Below are positions 1 to 13,861 of a stretch of 64,000 nucleotides of DNA, one piece after another. The DNA lies in contig NC_092875.1 in assembly GCF_028372415.1 (NCBI RefSeq), forward strand, positions 230,119,136 to 230,183,135, read 5' to 3'. Within the stretch, counting starts at the first letter, position 1, and each line of letters starts with the position of its first letter. The position numbers and the translations under genes are program-made. The stretch is from Notamacropus eugenii (taxonomy: Eukaryota > Chordata > Mammalia > Diprotodontia > Macropodidae). The notes beneath the pieces are model-generated. The model was not told the DNA's origin. It did no database searches and was given only the letters and a program-made list of their open reading frames with translations.

Positions 1-180
1 TTTCTCAAGTTAATCCATAAGTACCTTTATTTCTGTAAGTTAAAATACTGAATTAGATGCTTGTTGCTTTTAGTTTTGCTTGCCAATCTGCCTGGAAACC
101 TTCAAAGTCCTCCAAAGCAGCAGCAACAGACTGGAACAACATGATAAAAGAATTTCAATGAAAACTAGTTGATAGTGCCA

Positions 181-525
181 AGCTGCAGAGAGATCAAGGA
201 GAATGATCCCTGAAAAAAGGCCATTGGATTGGGCAGAGGGTTTTTATTAAATTTTGTAAGTGGAATTTCAGTAGTTCATAGGTATAGTGACCAGATATGA
301 GATTAATGAGTGAATGGAGAGCATATGGAGACTTTGGGTGTAGTATACCAATTCCAGAAGTTTGAGATTTAAAGGAAGCACAGCTAGAAGATGAAAGCTA
401 AAGGGGTAATCAAATTATTTTTTTTCCAGATAGGGAAACCTGTATATATTTGTTGGTAGAGAGGAAAAAGCCCCTGGAAAAAAGCTAAAGATGCAAGAGA
501 GAGAATGGATGTTAAGTATAATATG
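181..525 (-). repeat. L2 LINE fragment
   Basis: The purine-rich text (CTGCAGAGAGATCAAGGAG, then AAAAAGGCCATTGGATT) is the reverse complement of the L2 reverse-transcriptase region (CR1 clade). It is old and broken. Confidence 0.6.
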
Positions 526-1004
526 CCTGTGTATTGTGAGACATGAAAACTTACAAGTTCAAATTTCAGCCTTACTGAACCAGAAGCTGTCCTGTAATAG
601 GATGTCTCATATCAAAATGAAAAACTCCTGTGTCAGATCTCTGTGGAATTTCAGGTACTTGTAGTATGGGTCTCAGTTCATCAGAGTCTCTTCATTAGGC
701 CAGAGTAGCAAGCTGTCTTATTTGTTGAAAAAAACATGAAAGCTTTTTGTCTCATTCTTCCTGTTTATCTTTGTAATTCTGTTACATGCTTCTCTTGACA
801 TTTGGTCCTAGTTTTGCCTTTATTATCATAAGCCATATAGTAAATTCTCAAAACCAGCACTACCAGGCCAGTGTCCAGAGTCAAAACAAAATGACCAGCC
901 CCCCCCATGCTAATTTACTACAGACAGAAGGACTTATGAAGGGGCGCACTGTGTGTGTGTGTCTGTGTGCAGTTATAGATGTAGAGAACAGCCATATGAT
1001 CTGG

Positions 1005-1150
1005 TTCGCTTAAGACCACTCACTCGAGTCTTTAAGCAAAGGCTTGATGACTTCTGTGGGGAATATTGCATAGAAATGGATTCTTTTTTTAGAATACATG
1101 GCCTTTGAGTCACTTTCCAACTCTGATTTGGAAATAACAGAGTCTTAAAA
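1005..1150 (-). repeat. L3/CR1-like LINE fragment
   Basis: GTCTTTAAGCAAAGGCTTGATGAC followed by TTTGAGTCACTTTCCAACTCTGA matches the antisense 3' region of the L3/CR1 family, shortened by small deletions. Confidence 0.55.
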
Positions 1151-1555
1151 TCAGTTTTGTCTAGATTGAGATACATCTTAAAGAAAGGTCTTTCATTTTG
1201 GGGGGTCTCTGTCTAGCCACTGAAGTCCAGCCTATTCTTCACATTTTTTTCCTGGAAATCTATATTATCTTTTTAGTTTAATGTTCCTGCTATTCTCAGA
1301 CCAATCTGAGGTACCTTACTGAATCTCCAAGAACATTATTACATTACCCAGATCTTCCAGCCATTGGCTTGCTCTTCAGGCCTCTAAGCAATAGATTTTT
1401 CCTAATTCAAAATATATTTCTCTTTTTTCCAAAGTGTCCTTTGCCTTCAGCTAGAGCTTAGAGACATTTAGACTTTTATAATAGGTGATTCTTGGCAAGT
1501 AGACAAGTAATTCTCAGCATCCAATGGAGAACTTTTCACAATTTCTTGGTCAGTA

Positions 1556-1880
1556 GTTCCATTAAAGAAACATTTATTAAGTACTTGCTATATGCAAAGA
1601 ACTGGTTTGTGAACTGGGACTACAGAGACAGAAAACAAAACAATTCCTGCACTTGAGGAGCTTACATATGCCACATGTACAGAGATAAGTAAAATAGAAA
1701 ATAATTTCAAAAGGAAGAGACTGCTAACAAATGGGAGGATCAGGAAAGGCTCTGTGTAGGAAGTGCCACTTGAGCTGTGCTTTGAAGAAAGATAGGGGTT
1801 CTCTGAGGAGGATGTGAGAAGAGAGAAGGCATTCTAAACATGAGGGACATCTCTGCAAGGGCAAGAGCAGCCTGGTACAG
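1556..1880 (-). repeat. L2 LINE 3' end
   Basis: Starts with CATTTATTAAGTACTTGCTATATG, the reverse complement of the L2 tail, and continues through the antisense 3' UTR to the CATTCTAAACATGAGGG segment. Confidence 0.75.
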
Positions 1881-2040
1881 GGAGAAAGAACACTGACTAT
1901 GAAGTCAGAGGATCTGTGTTTACATTCTGCCTAAGATACTACCTTCCTGATTTTCTCCTCTATAAAATGATGGAGTTGGACTTAGGTGGCCTCTGAGATC
2001 CTTCCAGCTTTTAGATCTATGATCCTATGAATGTTATATG
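1881..2040 (+). repeat. MIR-like SINE
   Basis: tRNA-like head, then TCCTCTATAAAATGATGG and a CTCTGAGATCCTTCCAGC tail, ending TATGATCCTATGA. It is typical of old mammalian CORE/MIR SINEs. Confidence 0.65.
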
Positions 2041-2380
2041 TGACTATCAGCTACCAGGCCCATTTAACTAGATTAAGGAGTGTCTGAAGGGGAAATTATA
2101 GAAAAATAAGATTAGAAATGTAGGTGGGAATTAGATTGTCAGCAGAGAATTTATTTTTTAAAATTAAGCTACATATTGAATTTTATTTATTTGCTAGAAC
2201 AGTTTGTGGGGAGTAGAGGGTGTATATGTTTGTGGATTTTGAATGTGTTATTGCAGGAATTCTGAAGTTGACCTTTGCTTTATAAACCAAAGAAACTTTT
2301 GAAATCCCGTAGGCAACTAAGTACCTAAATAATTGTTTGGATAAAATTCATCCTATTATACTGTGTTATTAAAATGGTAG

Positions 2381-2530
<150 letters not shown>

Positions 2531-3039
2531 TAATTTTCAAAAACATTACAGATGCCAGTAAATTGCAAAATGTCAAGGAAAGAGTATACAAATATAAGAT
2601 TGTTTTTATCTGAAGATATTGTAGTATTAAAAGAAAAGAAAACCCCGTTAAGAATATAATTTTTTGAAAATTGAGGATTTAGGGGAATTAGAGAAAATGC
2701 AATGGATCAATATGACAGGCCCATCTTTATGTTCTTTTGGAGGGATCTTTATATTCTGCTTTCAAGATTGTTAGGAATCTCATATCTGTATCTTTCTAGG
2801 GGTTGAGGTATAAGGAGGAGTTACTAGAAAGCTTGTGAGTGATTCTGTGGAAATATATATAGAACTTTAGAAACTCCACAGTGCAACTGAGAACATTCCT
2901 CATTTGCTGAGCACAGTACTGGGATTATATATAGGTGACTGAGTCCCAGAGTCTCTTGAGGATTTTATGAGTTGGAAGATTGCTTTCACTTCTGGGGCTG
3001 TGAGGTAGCTGGTCTTTTTCAGCCAAGGGCCCTTCTTTT

Positions 3040-3265
3040 GAAAAACTCACATTCTACTTTGGAAATACAGTATGTACAGATATAAGTAAATACATAGTAC
3101 GTACATGATAATGCCAAGAGGGAGAGACAGCTAACAAATAGAATCAGGAAAAGGCTTTGTATAAGGAGGTTCCACTTGAGCTGTGCTTTGAAGAAAGATA
3201 GAGATTCTTTGAAGAGGGTGTGAGGAGAGAGGACATTCCAGACCCCATTTGTGCAAAAGAATTTC
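3040..3265 (-). repeat. L2 LINE 3' fragment
   Basis: Aligns by eye with the L2 copy at 1556-1880, sharing CCACTTGAGCTGTGCTTTGA. It is a separate copy of the same subfamily. Confidence 0.65.
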
Positions 3266-3502
3266 AAGCTAGGCCCAGGAAACTCTAGCTTAGAAAATTT
3301 AGGTACTACCTAGCTCGGGACTGGGCAGTTTTTTTATGGATTTCTAATTATCCTACATTGGTGTATTATTTCTTAATTTCCCATTTTCCCTTGTAAATGA
3401 AGACTAAAAATACATTATTGTGCTTTAGAGAGTATAACAGCAAGAGAAGGGAAAAAGAGAAGTTATTGCTAGAACTGGGTACTGAGAAATTATGTTAATG
3501 TG

Positions 3503-3600
3503 TTCATCCTTTGTTGCCGAAGAAGACCATGCCATCAGAGAAGTGATGACGTGACTTGCACTTAACTTTGTTTTGAGTGAGGGAGGGATGTGCAGGTCAC
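3503..3600 (-). repeat. SINE type B fragment
   Basis: Antisense tail portion: GAAGAAGACCATGCCATCAG and GTTTTGAGTGAGGGAGGG match the full copies at 6002-6315 and 27708-28018. Confidence 0.7.
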
Positions 3601-3869
3601 GAAGTAGGAAAAGAAAAAATGATTAAAGATCAGGAGTACTATAAAACAGAAACCAAGGGAAACATTAAGTATGAAAAAAAATTGAGGGAGGATGGGGGAA
3701 TGTTAATTTGTAATCAAGAGGAGATATGGGTTTTGAGAGGGTTAAGATAATAATGATGTTCCTCAGCCTTTCATGCTGTGTGTTTGTTTTCCCCCCGCAG
3801 TTGTGGAGATTATTTGTTGTGTGTAAAAATCAGAAACAATAGGTTGGTGGGTTTTTTTTTAAGAGAAGA

Positions 3870-3968
3870 GAATAATATTTGCTCACATTTGTGTAGTGCT
3901 TCACCATTTTCAGGGCTCCTTCACATTTTCATTTAATTCTCACAACAAACCTTTGAGATAGGCAGGAC
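3870..3968 (-). repeat. MIR fragment
   Basis: The text from GTGTAGTGCTTCACC to AATTCTCACAACAAACC is the antisense MIR core. Confidence 0.65.
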
Positions 3969-4099
3969 CTCCCACCTTACTGCTCTAAAAGCCTTCCCGT
4001 ATAACAAATAATATTTTCAAGACAAAAAAAGAAAAATAAGAGGAAAAAATCATAACTTATGGAAAAAAAATAACTTATCAATGCATCAGAAAAACTAGC

Positions 4100-4808
4100 C
4101 CCCTCCTAACTGTACAGTCTTCTTACATTTTACTCCCTGCCATGTACTCTTCAATACAATGACACTAGTCTCCTGGCAGTTCCATGAGCAAAAAACTCCA
4201 TCTCTCAGCTCCAGGAATTTTCTCTAGCTGTCCTCTATGCTCTTCTTCCTCCACCTCAACTACTGACTTCCCTGGTTTTCTTTAAGGCCCAGCTAAAATC
4301 CCATTTTCTACAAGAAACTTTTCCCCAATCTTTCTTAATTCCAATACATTCCTTCTGTTAATTATTTCCTATTTAGCCTGTATATAGCTACTTCTCATAT
4401 TTGTTTGCATGTTATCCCTCCATTAGATCATAGGCTCCTGGAGGGCAAGAACTGTCTTTTTCCTTTTTTGTATCCCCAGATCTTAGCATGTTGTCTGGCA
4501 CCTTTTTGTTGTTGTTCAGTCATTTCAGTCATGTCTGACTCTTCATGACCTTATTTAAGGTTTTCTTGGCGAAGATACTGGAGTGGTTTGCCATTTCTTT
4601 CTCCAACTCATTTTACAGATGAGGAAACTGAGGCAAACAGGGTTAAGTGACTGGTCCAGGGTCACCCAGCTAGTAAGTGTTTGAGGCCAAATTTGGACTC
4701 AGATCTTCCTGACTCCAGGTCTGGCACTCTATCTACATATCTATCTAGTTGCCTATCTTTCTGGCACCTAGTAGGTGCTTAATAAATATTTATTGATTGA
4801 TTGAAAAG
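4100..4808 (+). repeat. L2 LINE 3' end, interrupted by a SINE
   Basis: Sense L2 3' region (CCCAGCTAAAATCCCATTTTC, GGAGGGCAAGAACTGTC) ending in TTAATAAATATTTATTGATTGATTGA. The SINE at 4504-4759 splits it just before the tail. Confidence 0.8.
4504..4759 (-). repeat. SINE type A inserted in L2
   Basis: Antisense copy with GTTGTTCAGTCATTTCAG tail and GTCACCCAGCTAGTAAG head. The host L2 sequence TCTGGCACCT is duplicated exactly at 4494-4503 and 4760-4769, which is the target-site duplication. Confidence 0.85.
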
Positions 4809-4899
4809 TCTGAAAATATATAACCTTTTACTTCTGCAAAGGAGTGGAGGGAAAAGGCGAACATCTTCTCATATGTCTTCTTTCAAGCCGTGCTTGTTC

Positions 4900-5415
4900 A
4901 GAGAATCATTCTTTATTTAAAAATATTTTTCCCCATTTACATGTAAAGACAGTAGTTTTGTCTTTTGATATCCATTTTTAAAAAAGTTTTGAGCTCCAGA
5001 TTTTCTCTCCCTCATCAGCCCCTCCTTCAGACAGTAAGCAGTTTCATATAGGTAAATACATGTTAAATCACGGAAAACATTACTCTATTAGTCGTGTTGT
5101 GAAAGACACAGGGGAAAAAAATAGAGAGAGTGAAAAATAGTATGGTTTGGTCTGCATTCAGACTCCATCAGTTTTTTTTCTAGAGGTGGATGGCATTTTT
5201 CATCATGAGTCCTTTGGAATTGTCTTAGATCATTATATTACTAAGTCATTCACAGTTGATCATCATACAGTATTGCTGTTACTATGTACAATGTTCTCCT
5301 GGTTCTGTTCCCTTTTATTTGTATCAGTTCATATAAGTAAGTTTTCATGTCAGCCTGCTCATTATTTCTTATAGCATAGTATTATTCCATTACAATCATT
5401 GTGAATCATTCTTAA
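4900..5415 (-). repeat. L1 LINE 3' end
   Basis: Antisense marsupial-type L1 3' UTR: GACTCCATCAGTTTTTT, GTCATTCACAGTTGATCATC, TTATAGCATAGTATTATTCC. Similar copies lie at 6630-7560 and 55740-56960. Confidence 0.75.
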
Positions 5416-6001
5416 GATTTGAGGAATCTAGTCCCCTGCTAGGAGAAGGGGAAATGGGCCACAAGGAGGTACCTGGTGATCTAAGTATATTCTAAATCTC
5501 AAATAAGAGGAATACATGACTTTGAAATGCTTGAGTTTAGGGTAAAGGATAAATACAATGTTGCTAGTCTACTCTAATAGATGGCAGGGCTCTGGTTTCA
5601 ATCCTAAGAAATCATGGATTGAACAGGATTCTTTAGAAGTATGAATTTTATCGTAGAAAAAGATGCATTACTGGGGATTTTGATCTGATGACACCAAGGT
5701 ATAGAGCCTTAAACCCGTACTTGGGCAAACCTCAGCAAATATAGATTATTGCACATACATATGTTACTCTTTCAGAAGAGGCACAATAAAATTATGATTA
5801 AAAAAAGTTAAACTTATAAGGCCTTTTCTAGCTCTATATGATTTTATGATTCTCGTTATTGGCTATAGTCATCTTTTGGAGAAAAGTGGTTGATGATATT
5901 TAGTGGCCAGTATGTTTTAGTTCTGTTTAATGTAGTTTAAGTAACTTGATAATTAGAGAATAAAGTAGACAGTGAACATTGTTGCATGCACTGTCTTCCA
6001 G

Positions 6002-6315
6002 GGGCAGCTAGGTGGTGCAGTGGATAGAGCATAAGTGCAGGAATCAGGAGGACCTGAATTCAAATCTCACCTCAGGCACTTGACACTCACTAGCTGTGTG
6101 ACCTTGGGCAAGTCACTTAACCCCAGTTGCCTCATCCTGGGTCATCTCCAGTCATCCTGATGAATATCTGATCACTGGATTCAGATGGCTCTGGAGGAGA
6201 AGTGAGGCTGGTGACCTGCACAACCCCTCTCTCACTCAAAACAAAGTCAAGTGCAAGTCATGTCATTATTTCTCTGATGGCATGGTCTTCTTAGATAATG
6301 AAGAATGAACATACA
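6002..6315 (+). repeat. SINE type B, full length
   Basis: Begins GGGCAGCTAGGTGGTGCAGT with a tRNA-like head (A/B-box region through TTCAAATCTCACC) and ends GATAATGAAGAATGAAC. A 13-bp perfect duplication CACTGTCTTCCAG flanks it at 5989-6001 and 6316-6328. Low divergence points to a comparatively recent insertion. Confidence 0.88.
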
Positions 6316-6629
6316 CACTGTCTTCCAGAAGTGCTGTAGGAAGTAATGTGAAAAGGTTATTTACATCTCTAGGGTGTAACCTAAGAAATTTGACCTGCTT
6401 TCCACAGATGTGGAATAGTGTTGATTGTGGGGTATGTTAAAAATACATATTGAAACCTTAATCAGCTAGGACTCATCTAGTTGGAATCCTCAAGTAATAG
6501 GAATTCCTCTTCCCACCTCCAACCTCAGCCCCACCTGCAAACTTTTAGGAAAAAATGAGGGGGAAAAAAAGAAAGCAAAAGAAAGTGAAATCAGGGATTT
6601 AATTCACATGATAGTTACCCTTGAGTCAA

Positions 6630-7560
6630 TATGTATTCAACATAGCCTCCTATTTTTTCATCTATATTTATGGTACTGTTTGGTTGGATACATAGTATGC
6701 CAAAGAACTTCAAGATTCTGAATGATCCAAGAAGGATTGGATTTTCTTCGGTATACCATACTCACAGAGGCAGGAAGCCACAAATATATTTTACAAAGAT
6801 TTTAAAAATTACATTAATTTTTTTAATGAACAAAAAACTATATTCTTTTCCTTTCACCTTACTCCGTACCCCATGGAAAAAGAAAGAAAAACAAAAGCCT
6901 TGTTACAAATATGCATATTCAGTCAAAGCAAATTCACCCATTTCCCATGTCTGAAAAAATGCTTATCTCTTTTTACACCATGAATCTACCACCCTTCTGT
7001 CAGGATGTAGTTAGTATGTTTCAGTTTGAATTATTGAGAATTGTGGTTGATCATTATGTTTATCAGACTTCTTAACTTTCAGAGTTGTTTGTCTTTATAC
7101 ACTCTGCATCATACATGGTTAACCGGGTTTCTCTGAAACTGTCCCCCTCATCATTTCTTATAGCACAGTAGTATTCTGTTACGTTCATATACTATAATTT
7201 TCACCCTTTCCCTAATTTATGGGCATCCCCTTGGCTTCCATTTTTTTCTAGTACAAAAAGAATTACTATTAATATTTTTGTACACATCGATTCTTTTCCT
7301 TTTTCTTTAATCTTTTTGTGGTATAGGCCTAATAATTGGTGTCAAAAGGTATGTACAGTTTAGTAGATTTTGAGGGCATAGCTCTAAGTTACTTTACATA
7401 GTAGCTTTTGCCAGCACTACATTAATATAGCTATTTTGCTACAGTCCCTCAAATAGTTGTTATTTTCCCTTGTTAATTTTGTCAGTCTGATGTGTGTGAA
7501 TTGGAACCTTAGAAATGCTTTAATTTGCATTTCTTTTTGTAAAGATTTTTAAAAGCAAAA
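6630..7560 (-). repeat. L1 LINE 3' part
   Basis: Antisense L1: TGATCATTATGTTTATCAG, CTTATAGCACAGTAGTATTC, GGGCATCCCCTTGGCTTCC and AATTTGCATTTCTTTTTG occur in the order expected for the L1 3' UTR followed by the ORF2 end. Confidence 0.7.
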
Positions 7561-8578
7561 CAGGGCTTTCTTGTAAATACTGATAAAATTTGGTTAGCCT
7601 GAGAATACTATTATCAAAACATTTCAGTTAATTAAGATTTTACCACATAATAGTGTCACAGATTTTAAAAATAATCCTTAGCTTCCCATAATATTCATTA
7701 TTTGTACAGGCAAATTCCTTACATAAGAATTGAGAACAAAATCCAAATAGACTAGAGGGATTGATTCTAGGGTACATAAATAAATTAAGGGGAAAGAGAA
7801 AGAAAAATTTGTTCCATTTCTATATGTTCTCCAGAACAGTATTTCATTCACAGTAATGTGACCTTAGCTGTAAGAGAGTGAAGGAAAGGCAGGGGTTTCA
7901 GCCCAAAATAGTAGGAGCATATATGGACCTTCTCTCACCTCCCTGATCCTGCATTCATGCACAGGTGGCATGCACCATTAGTATCCTTGTAACAGGATCT
8001 GGAGGAATACTCTTGCCCCCAACATGTTGGGGGGAACCTTTGTAACAGCATTATAAGAAAATCAGAAGTACAGAATAAAAAAGTGATAGCTAAGCTGTGA
8101 TTTCTCCTTGCAGGGAGTACTTGAATTAGTGAGGAGACAAGCAATAGAAATATTGAAGAATGTGTGACATTTCCAAGTAGACTGCCATTTTTTCCAGAAG
8201 AGGTGCAATGATACCTTATAACATGTACATTTCAAACTCTTCTAGTTAAATGAGGCCTGCATAATTTTTGATGAGCTTTCAAGGAGGCATTTAAGAGATC
8301 ATTGAAGTAGAATGATGGTTCAAATTGTGTTATCAAAGAAAGCAAGAATAAAAACCATTAAATGTCCCTAATATGGAGTGAATCCAAAAGAAAACTCATG
8401 ACTGTTTGAAAGCTGTCAATGACTTTATTTGCAGCAATAAACTATAAAAGGTAGATAGATTTTTTTTTTTGGTTCTTATATGTGTTTGTTTTCATTTTTT
8501 CATAAAGAGAAGAGACTTTGAAATCTGTTTATCTGTAGGGAAATGTTTGTTAAATTCAACATGATGTAGAGTATTTAA

Positions 8579-8812
<234 letters not shown>

Positions 8813-9119
8813 TAAAATAGGATTTCCCTTCTTAAATTGTGTATGAAATTGTGAAAAATTATGAGATGATCTTTTTGATTAGATTTTTTTAGCCATGTAG
8901 TTAAACCTATGAATATTTGGGTCAAAATGTATTTTGTAAAGGAGAATGGTTTCATTTCAAAAATCAGAATTTGTGGCCTGATAAGTATAAAGAAGAAAAA
9001 GAGAAATTTGGTAGGTAACTTAGATTATACTTCAGAAAATTTGTCTTTTTGGTCTAATACAGCTGTTACCTTAACAGTTAAATTATTTTAGAAAATTGTG
9101 TAAATGGCAACATTAATAA

Positions 9120-12030
9120 TCTTAAACTATACATTTTGATTCCCTACTATTAATTGTAAATTGTATTTCTCCCTGTAACTAGTTTGACTTATCATTTGAT
9201 TTAGATGCTATGTCTTTGGGTCTCTGTATGTTAGCTATTGATATTAATTCATTGTCTCTGATCCATTTCAGCATAATATAGTTTCTCTATATCTCTTAAT
9301 TGCATCTATTTTTGCTGTTGGCTTTATCTAATAGGTAGAGGATTGCTGCCTCTGCTTTCTTTTTTTTTAAGTTCAGATGAAGTTTAATAGATTTTATTCT
9401 AGCCCCTTATTTTACATTATTCCCCCTTACCTCATGAATGTTTATGTTTAAAATGTGTTTGTTATAAGTAATGCTTTCTAATTCATTCTGCTATACTCTT
9501 CCTTTTTATAGGTGAGTTTATCCCATTCACATTTATTGTGTATTTCTCTCCATCTCATATATTTGCACATATTTTTCCTCTCTTTTGCTTTCTACTCCTT
9601 TTACATAGAAGAAGAGAAGTGTGGAGCAAGAATATATTCAGCAGAAGCAAATGTATTCAGCTTGTGCTTGCCTGCCTTTCTTTTCTTTCCCTTACCCAGA
9701 CCCCAAAGAGGTTCTTAATCCTTTCTTTTCCTTTTAAACCACTCTTAAGCATCCACACCCTAGAGTCAGAGTGTGTTTTGTGATTAATTCCTCACTGAAT
9801 CTATCCTCCCTCTTGCTTCCTCCTCTTTCTTCTGTCTTCTTTTTCCCTGTTGAATTAAACGTATTTCTACACTCAACTCAGTGTGCATATGTTCTTTGCT
9901 CCTCCAACCAATTCAGATGAAAGTGAGGTTCATGTTTTGCCCTTCTTCTACCCCTTCCTCCTAGTTGTAAAGTCTTTTACGTTCTGTCATTACGTGAAAT
10001 AACCTCTCCCATCCCTTCCCTTTCTTCCCTAGCATATTCCTTTAAACCATCCTATCTTTTAAAATAATCAGAATATAACAAAACTGCTTCTACACCCTTT
10101 GTTTTATTTAACTCCCTCCAATCCCTGAGGATATTATGGTCCTAAGGGGACATATGTATGTTCCCCCTATTAGAATGCAGAGCACTTCATGCTTGTTTAG
10201 TCCCTTCAGATTGCTCACTCATATTTACCACTTACGTTTCTGTTGATTCTCATGCTTATATTTAAAACTTTCTGCCCAGCTCTCTCTTTTCAGCAGGAAT
10301 AGTGAGAAGTCCTTTGGGATTAAACGTTCATTTTTTTCCTCTAGTGATACTTAGTTTCTTGTAGGATCTTGACTGTGGATCCTTAGTACTTGAACTTTCT
10401 TTCTGGCTATTTAATAGTGTTTTTTCTTGGATTTGGAAATTCTGGATGTTGTCTATGACATTCCTGAGAGTTTTCATTCTGGGTTTTCTTTCAGGAGGTG
10501 ACTGGAAGATTCTGTTTTCAGCTTGGCCTCTGGTTCTAGTAGATCTGAGCAATTTTTTTTTCCATGATTTCTTGAAATATGACCTGGCTCTTTCATTTTG
10601 TCATGGCTTTCACATAATCTGTCTGATGATTCTTAAATTATCTCCCCTTGGTCCATTTTTCCAGTTCAGGGTTTGGTTTTTTTTTTTTTATGAGATACTT
10701 TACTTTTTTTTCCTATTTTTGGAAAAAGCCTTTCCACTTTTTTTTTCCTTTCCACTCTCATTTATAAGATAATTTTTAAATGCTTGCTTTATTTCTGCCA
10801 GGAATCCTAGTGGACCATTGCTTAGACTGTGTCTTTCTTTGAAGTTTTGCTTGTAGACATTTTAAAGTCATTTGCTTTTTCTGGGTTTGTGTTTTGGATA
10901 TCCCCAGCATTGTAGTAACTATTTATTGTGGAAGTCTTTTTTTTTTTAATTAACTTGTTCTTACTTCTCCAATTGGGACTTTATATTAAGGCCAGCCCCA
11001 GCACATTTTCATCTGGGTAATATCTGGGTCTTTTCTGGTCCTGATTTTCATTCTCTGGGGTCTTGCTGGGTTTTTAGCACTGTGTTCTTCAAGAATCCCG
11101 GGAGAGGTTCAGGCCAGGAAATGGCAAACATTCAATGCACTCAAAATGGTTTGATCCCTTTTAATTATAGTGCCTTCCTCTGTTCATTATTTCCAGCTTA
11201 TCCTCCACATAGCTTGTTTTTACAGAATTATTTGCATGTTGTTTCCTCCATTAGCCTGAACTCCTTCAGAGCAAGACTGTTTTTTACTTTTCTTTGTATT
11301 CCCCACACTTCCAATAGTGCCTGACGCATAGTTAGTGTTTAATAAATGTTTATTGACTAACTGCTAAGGCTGTCTTCTTCCTCCCTGTTCTGAGATTTGC
11401 AAACTTGTGACTCCAGTTTGTCTTTAAGTGACAAAGCTTTTTGCCTGCCTCTGGCAGGAGTTCTGGTGGGTTGTTGCTGGCTTCAACTCTGTCAGTTAGC
11501 TGGTTCAAAACAACACAAGTGTGAGCTCCCTGCTCTGCTTATTCAGCTGTAGGCTTCAGATCAAATCTGGGGATAGAATCTAAGATCCCATTCCAGCCCA
11601 GGTTCAGAACCACACAGCTGCTAGAAGCTTCTGTTCCTACTCCTTGCCTAATACACATCCTCAGGTCTGTGATGATTCCTTGCCCTGTTATACAGCTGTA
11701 GGTGGGCCATTCCTAGACACAGGTTACCTCCCAAATCTGTATGGGATCTGTGAACTGGCTCTGAGGTGGAAGCAACCTAACTTCCAGTTGGACCCTTTTC
11801 GTACTCCCTAAGCAGTGTGATTTGTGACCGCTTCTTGTCCTAGTATATAGCTAGCTACAGTCCTCATTTCGTTCCACAGATTGGAAAGCTCTGGGTAGCA
11901 TCCTCATGGCTAGACCCTGTCGTTAATGCCTTCTGACTTGTCTCCCTCTTTATAGATCTTGATTGGAGTAGTTGTGGGAAAAAGCTAGGCTCTACCACTT
12001 TCTCCTATTTCATCATTTTTGCTGGTCTAA
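9120..12030 (-). repeat. L1 LINE, 5' half (ORF2 start, ORF1, leader), antisense
   Basis: GTGAGTTTATCCCATTCACAT near 9515 is the antisense start region of marsupial L1 ORF2. Further right the TTGAAATATGACCTGGCTC region looks like ORF1 and leader sequence in antisense. No open frame survives. A sense L2 tail is nested at about 11145-11365. Confidence 0.6.
11145..11365 (+). repeat. L2 LINE 3' end nested in L1
   Basis: The text from TAGTGCCTTCCTCTGTTC through CTTCAGAGCAAGACTG to TTTAATAAATGTTTATTGAC is the L2 3' terminus in the sense orientation. Confidence 0.75.
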
Positions 12031-12083
12031 AAAGTATATGCATTGTAATGCAAGTCACTCGGGTATTTGTTCTTCTCTTTTAG

Positions 12084-12329
<246 letters not shown>

Positions 12330-12397
12330 TAATAAACTGAATATTTATCTTCCTTAGATTAATAAAGGTATAACTGTACATTTTATACTTGTGTTTA

Positions 12398-12414
12398 TAT
12401 ATATGTGTATATAC

Positions 12415-12453
<39 letters not shown>
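12398..12453. repeat. TA/TG microsatellite
   Basis: TATATATGTGTATATACATATATG is followed by about 15 uninterrupted TG units. It lies in the last AFG3L2 intron. Confidence 0.9.
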
Positions 12454-12456
<3 letters not shown>

Positions 12457-13074
12457 AAGTAAGTGATGAGAAAGAGTGATATTTATATGGGCAGCTTGTT
12501 CTCTAAAGAAATGTTCAAGAAAGGGGAAGTCACAGCTAGACTCTAGACCTGTGTCTTTGAGGTGCCAGTTCTCAACCTGATGTGGAATTCAGGCTTCTTG
12601 AGAATAAGGAGAATATTGAGATATTTGATGTTCAGCTGTTATTTCGCTCTTTCCTCCTGGAATTTTTTTTATGCCAGATTTTGAACCAGAACTACTTAGG
12701 CTAAGGAAAGCAAGACTAACTGAAATTTACCTTCTTTCATTTCTCTTCTCCTTTCTGTTCAAACAAAGATTGAAATGACCAGAGAGCAGATAGGAGAAAG
12801 AGAATCGTTATAAATCACACCTTGCATATAGAAGACACTTAGTTAATATGTGGCTAATTAATGTATTGAATAATTAGAGCCTGAATGATTAAAAATTGGC
12901 AGTGTAAGTTATGAGTATGCATGCTTCTTCATGTTTATTAGTGTATTTGGTTTGATAGTCTCCTAAAATCATTTGTACATAAGTTAAGAAATCTTAATTG
13001 ACATCTGTTTCACATATTTAGCAAATTTACTCTTTAGCTAGTGTCTGTACAGATTTAAAATATATATGTTCTAT

Positions 13075-13400
13075 TCAAATTCGTCAGATATTTATGAAGT
13101 GCCTACTAATGGTACTGGGGGAGATGGAAATGTACAGGGAAGATTCAGTCTCTGACCTCATGAAACTTACAGTTTAGTAGGAGAATATGACACATATACA
13201 GATAATTAGGATGCAAGTAACATAAGTACATAATGGAGAAATAAAATGCCTTGTATAGTCTGAAAGGAAATAGGCTGTTACTGATGGGACATCAAGGAAG
13301 AATTGTTTCTTAAAGGAGGTGACTTGGAGTTGGGTTTTCAAGACTAAATAAGAATTCATTAGACCTGGATGTGGAGGTGGAGGGAGAAGATAATTCAATC
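13075..13400 (-). repeat. L2 LINE 3' fragment
   Basis: GATATTTATGAAGTGCCTAC, then CTTACAGTTTAGTAGGAGAA and AAGGAGGTGACTTGGAG, in antisense L2 order. A second short piece lies at about 13495-13590. Confidence 0.65.
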
Positions 13401-13861
13401 TACTTTTTATGAGAGACACAGATAAGTGACAAGCTATTGCTTTTGAAAACAACTTCCAGGTTGCTTTCCAGGTCATAGGGTCAAAAAAGCAATGAACAAG
13501 TCTATTTGCATGGTTAATATGTGTCTTGCTCTGTACTTGGTAATACGGAGATACAAAAAACCAGCCTCTGCTCTCAGGGACTAATCTTAGTTTCTTAGTT
13601 TCTGCAAATCTTACATTAACAGTAAGAACTGTGATTTAAAAAAAAATAATAAAAGGCGTGGTATTCTTAAGCAAAACATAAGTGTATTAAAATTATAGAA
13701 TAGGTGATTATTACAAACAGTTTAATTTAGCCCTTGTAGGTCTAGCAGTCTTAACTAAACCTGCTTAAATGTTTTCATCTGCACATTATTAAATGATCTG
13801 AAATAATCTTACAATGTGTTCCCCTGGTGTATGTATTTAATAGAAATTGTTTCCGTTTCAG

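Noticed and set aside
3440-3460. CRISPR-like or operon-like arrangements
   Set aside because: No regularly spaced direct repeats anywhere; the window is eukaryotic with spliced genes.
6002-6120. tRNA gene-like head
   Set aside because: The tRNA-like sequence is the head of a SINE, and many similar copies occur in the window.
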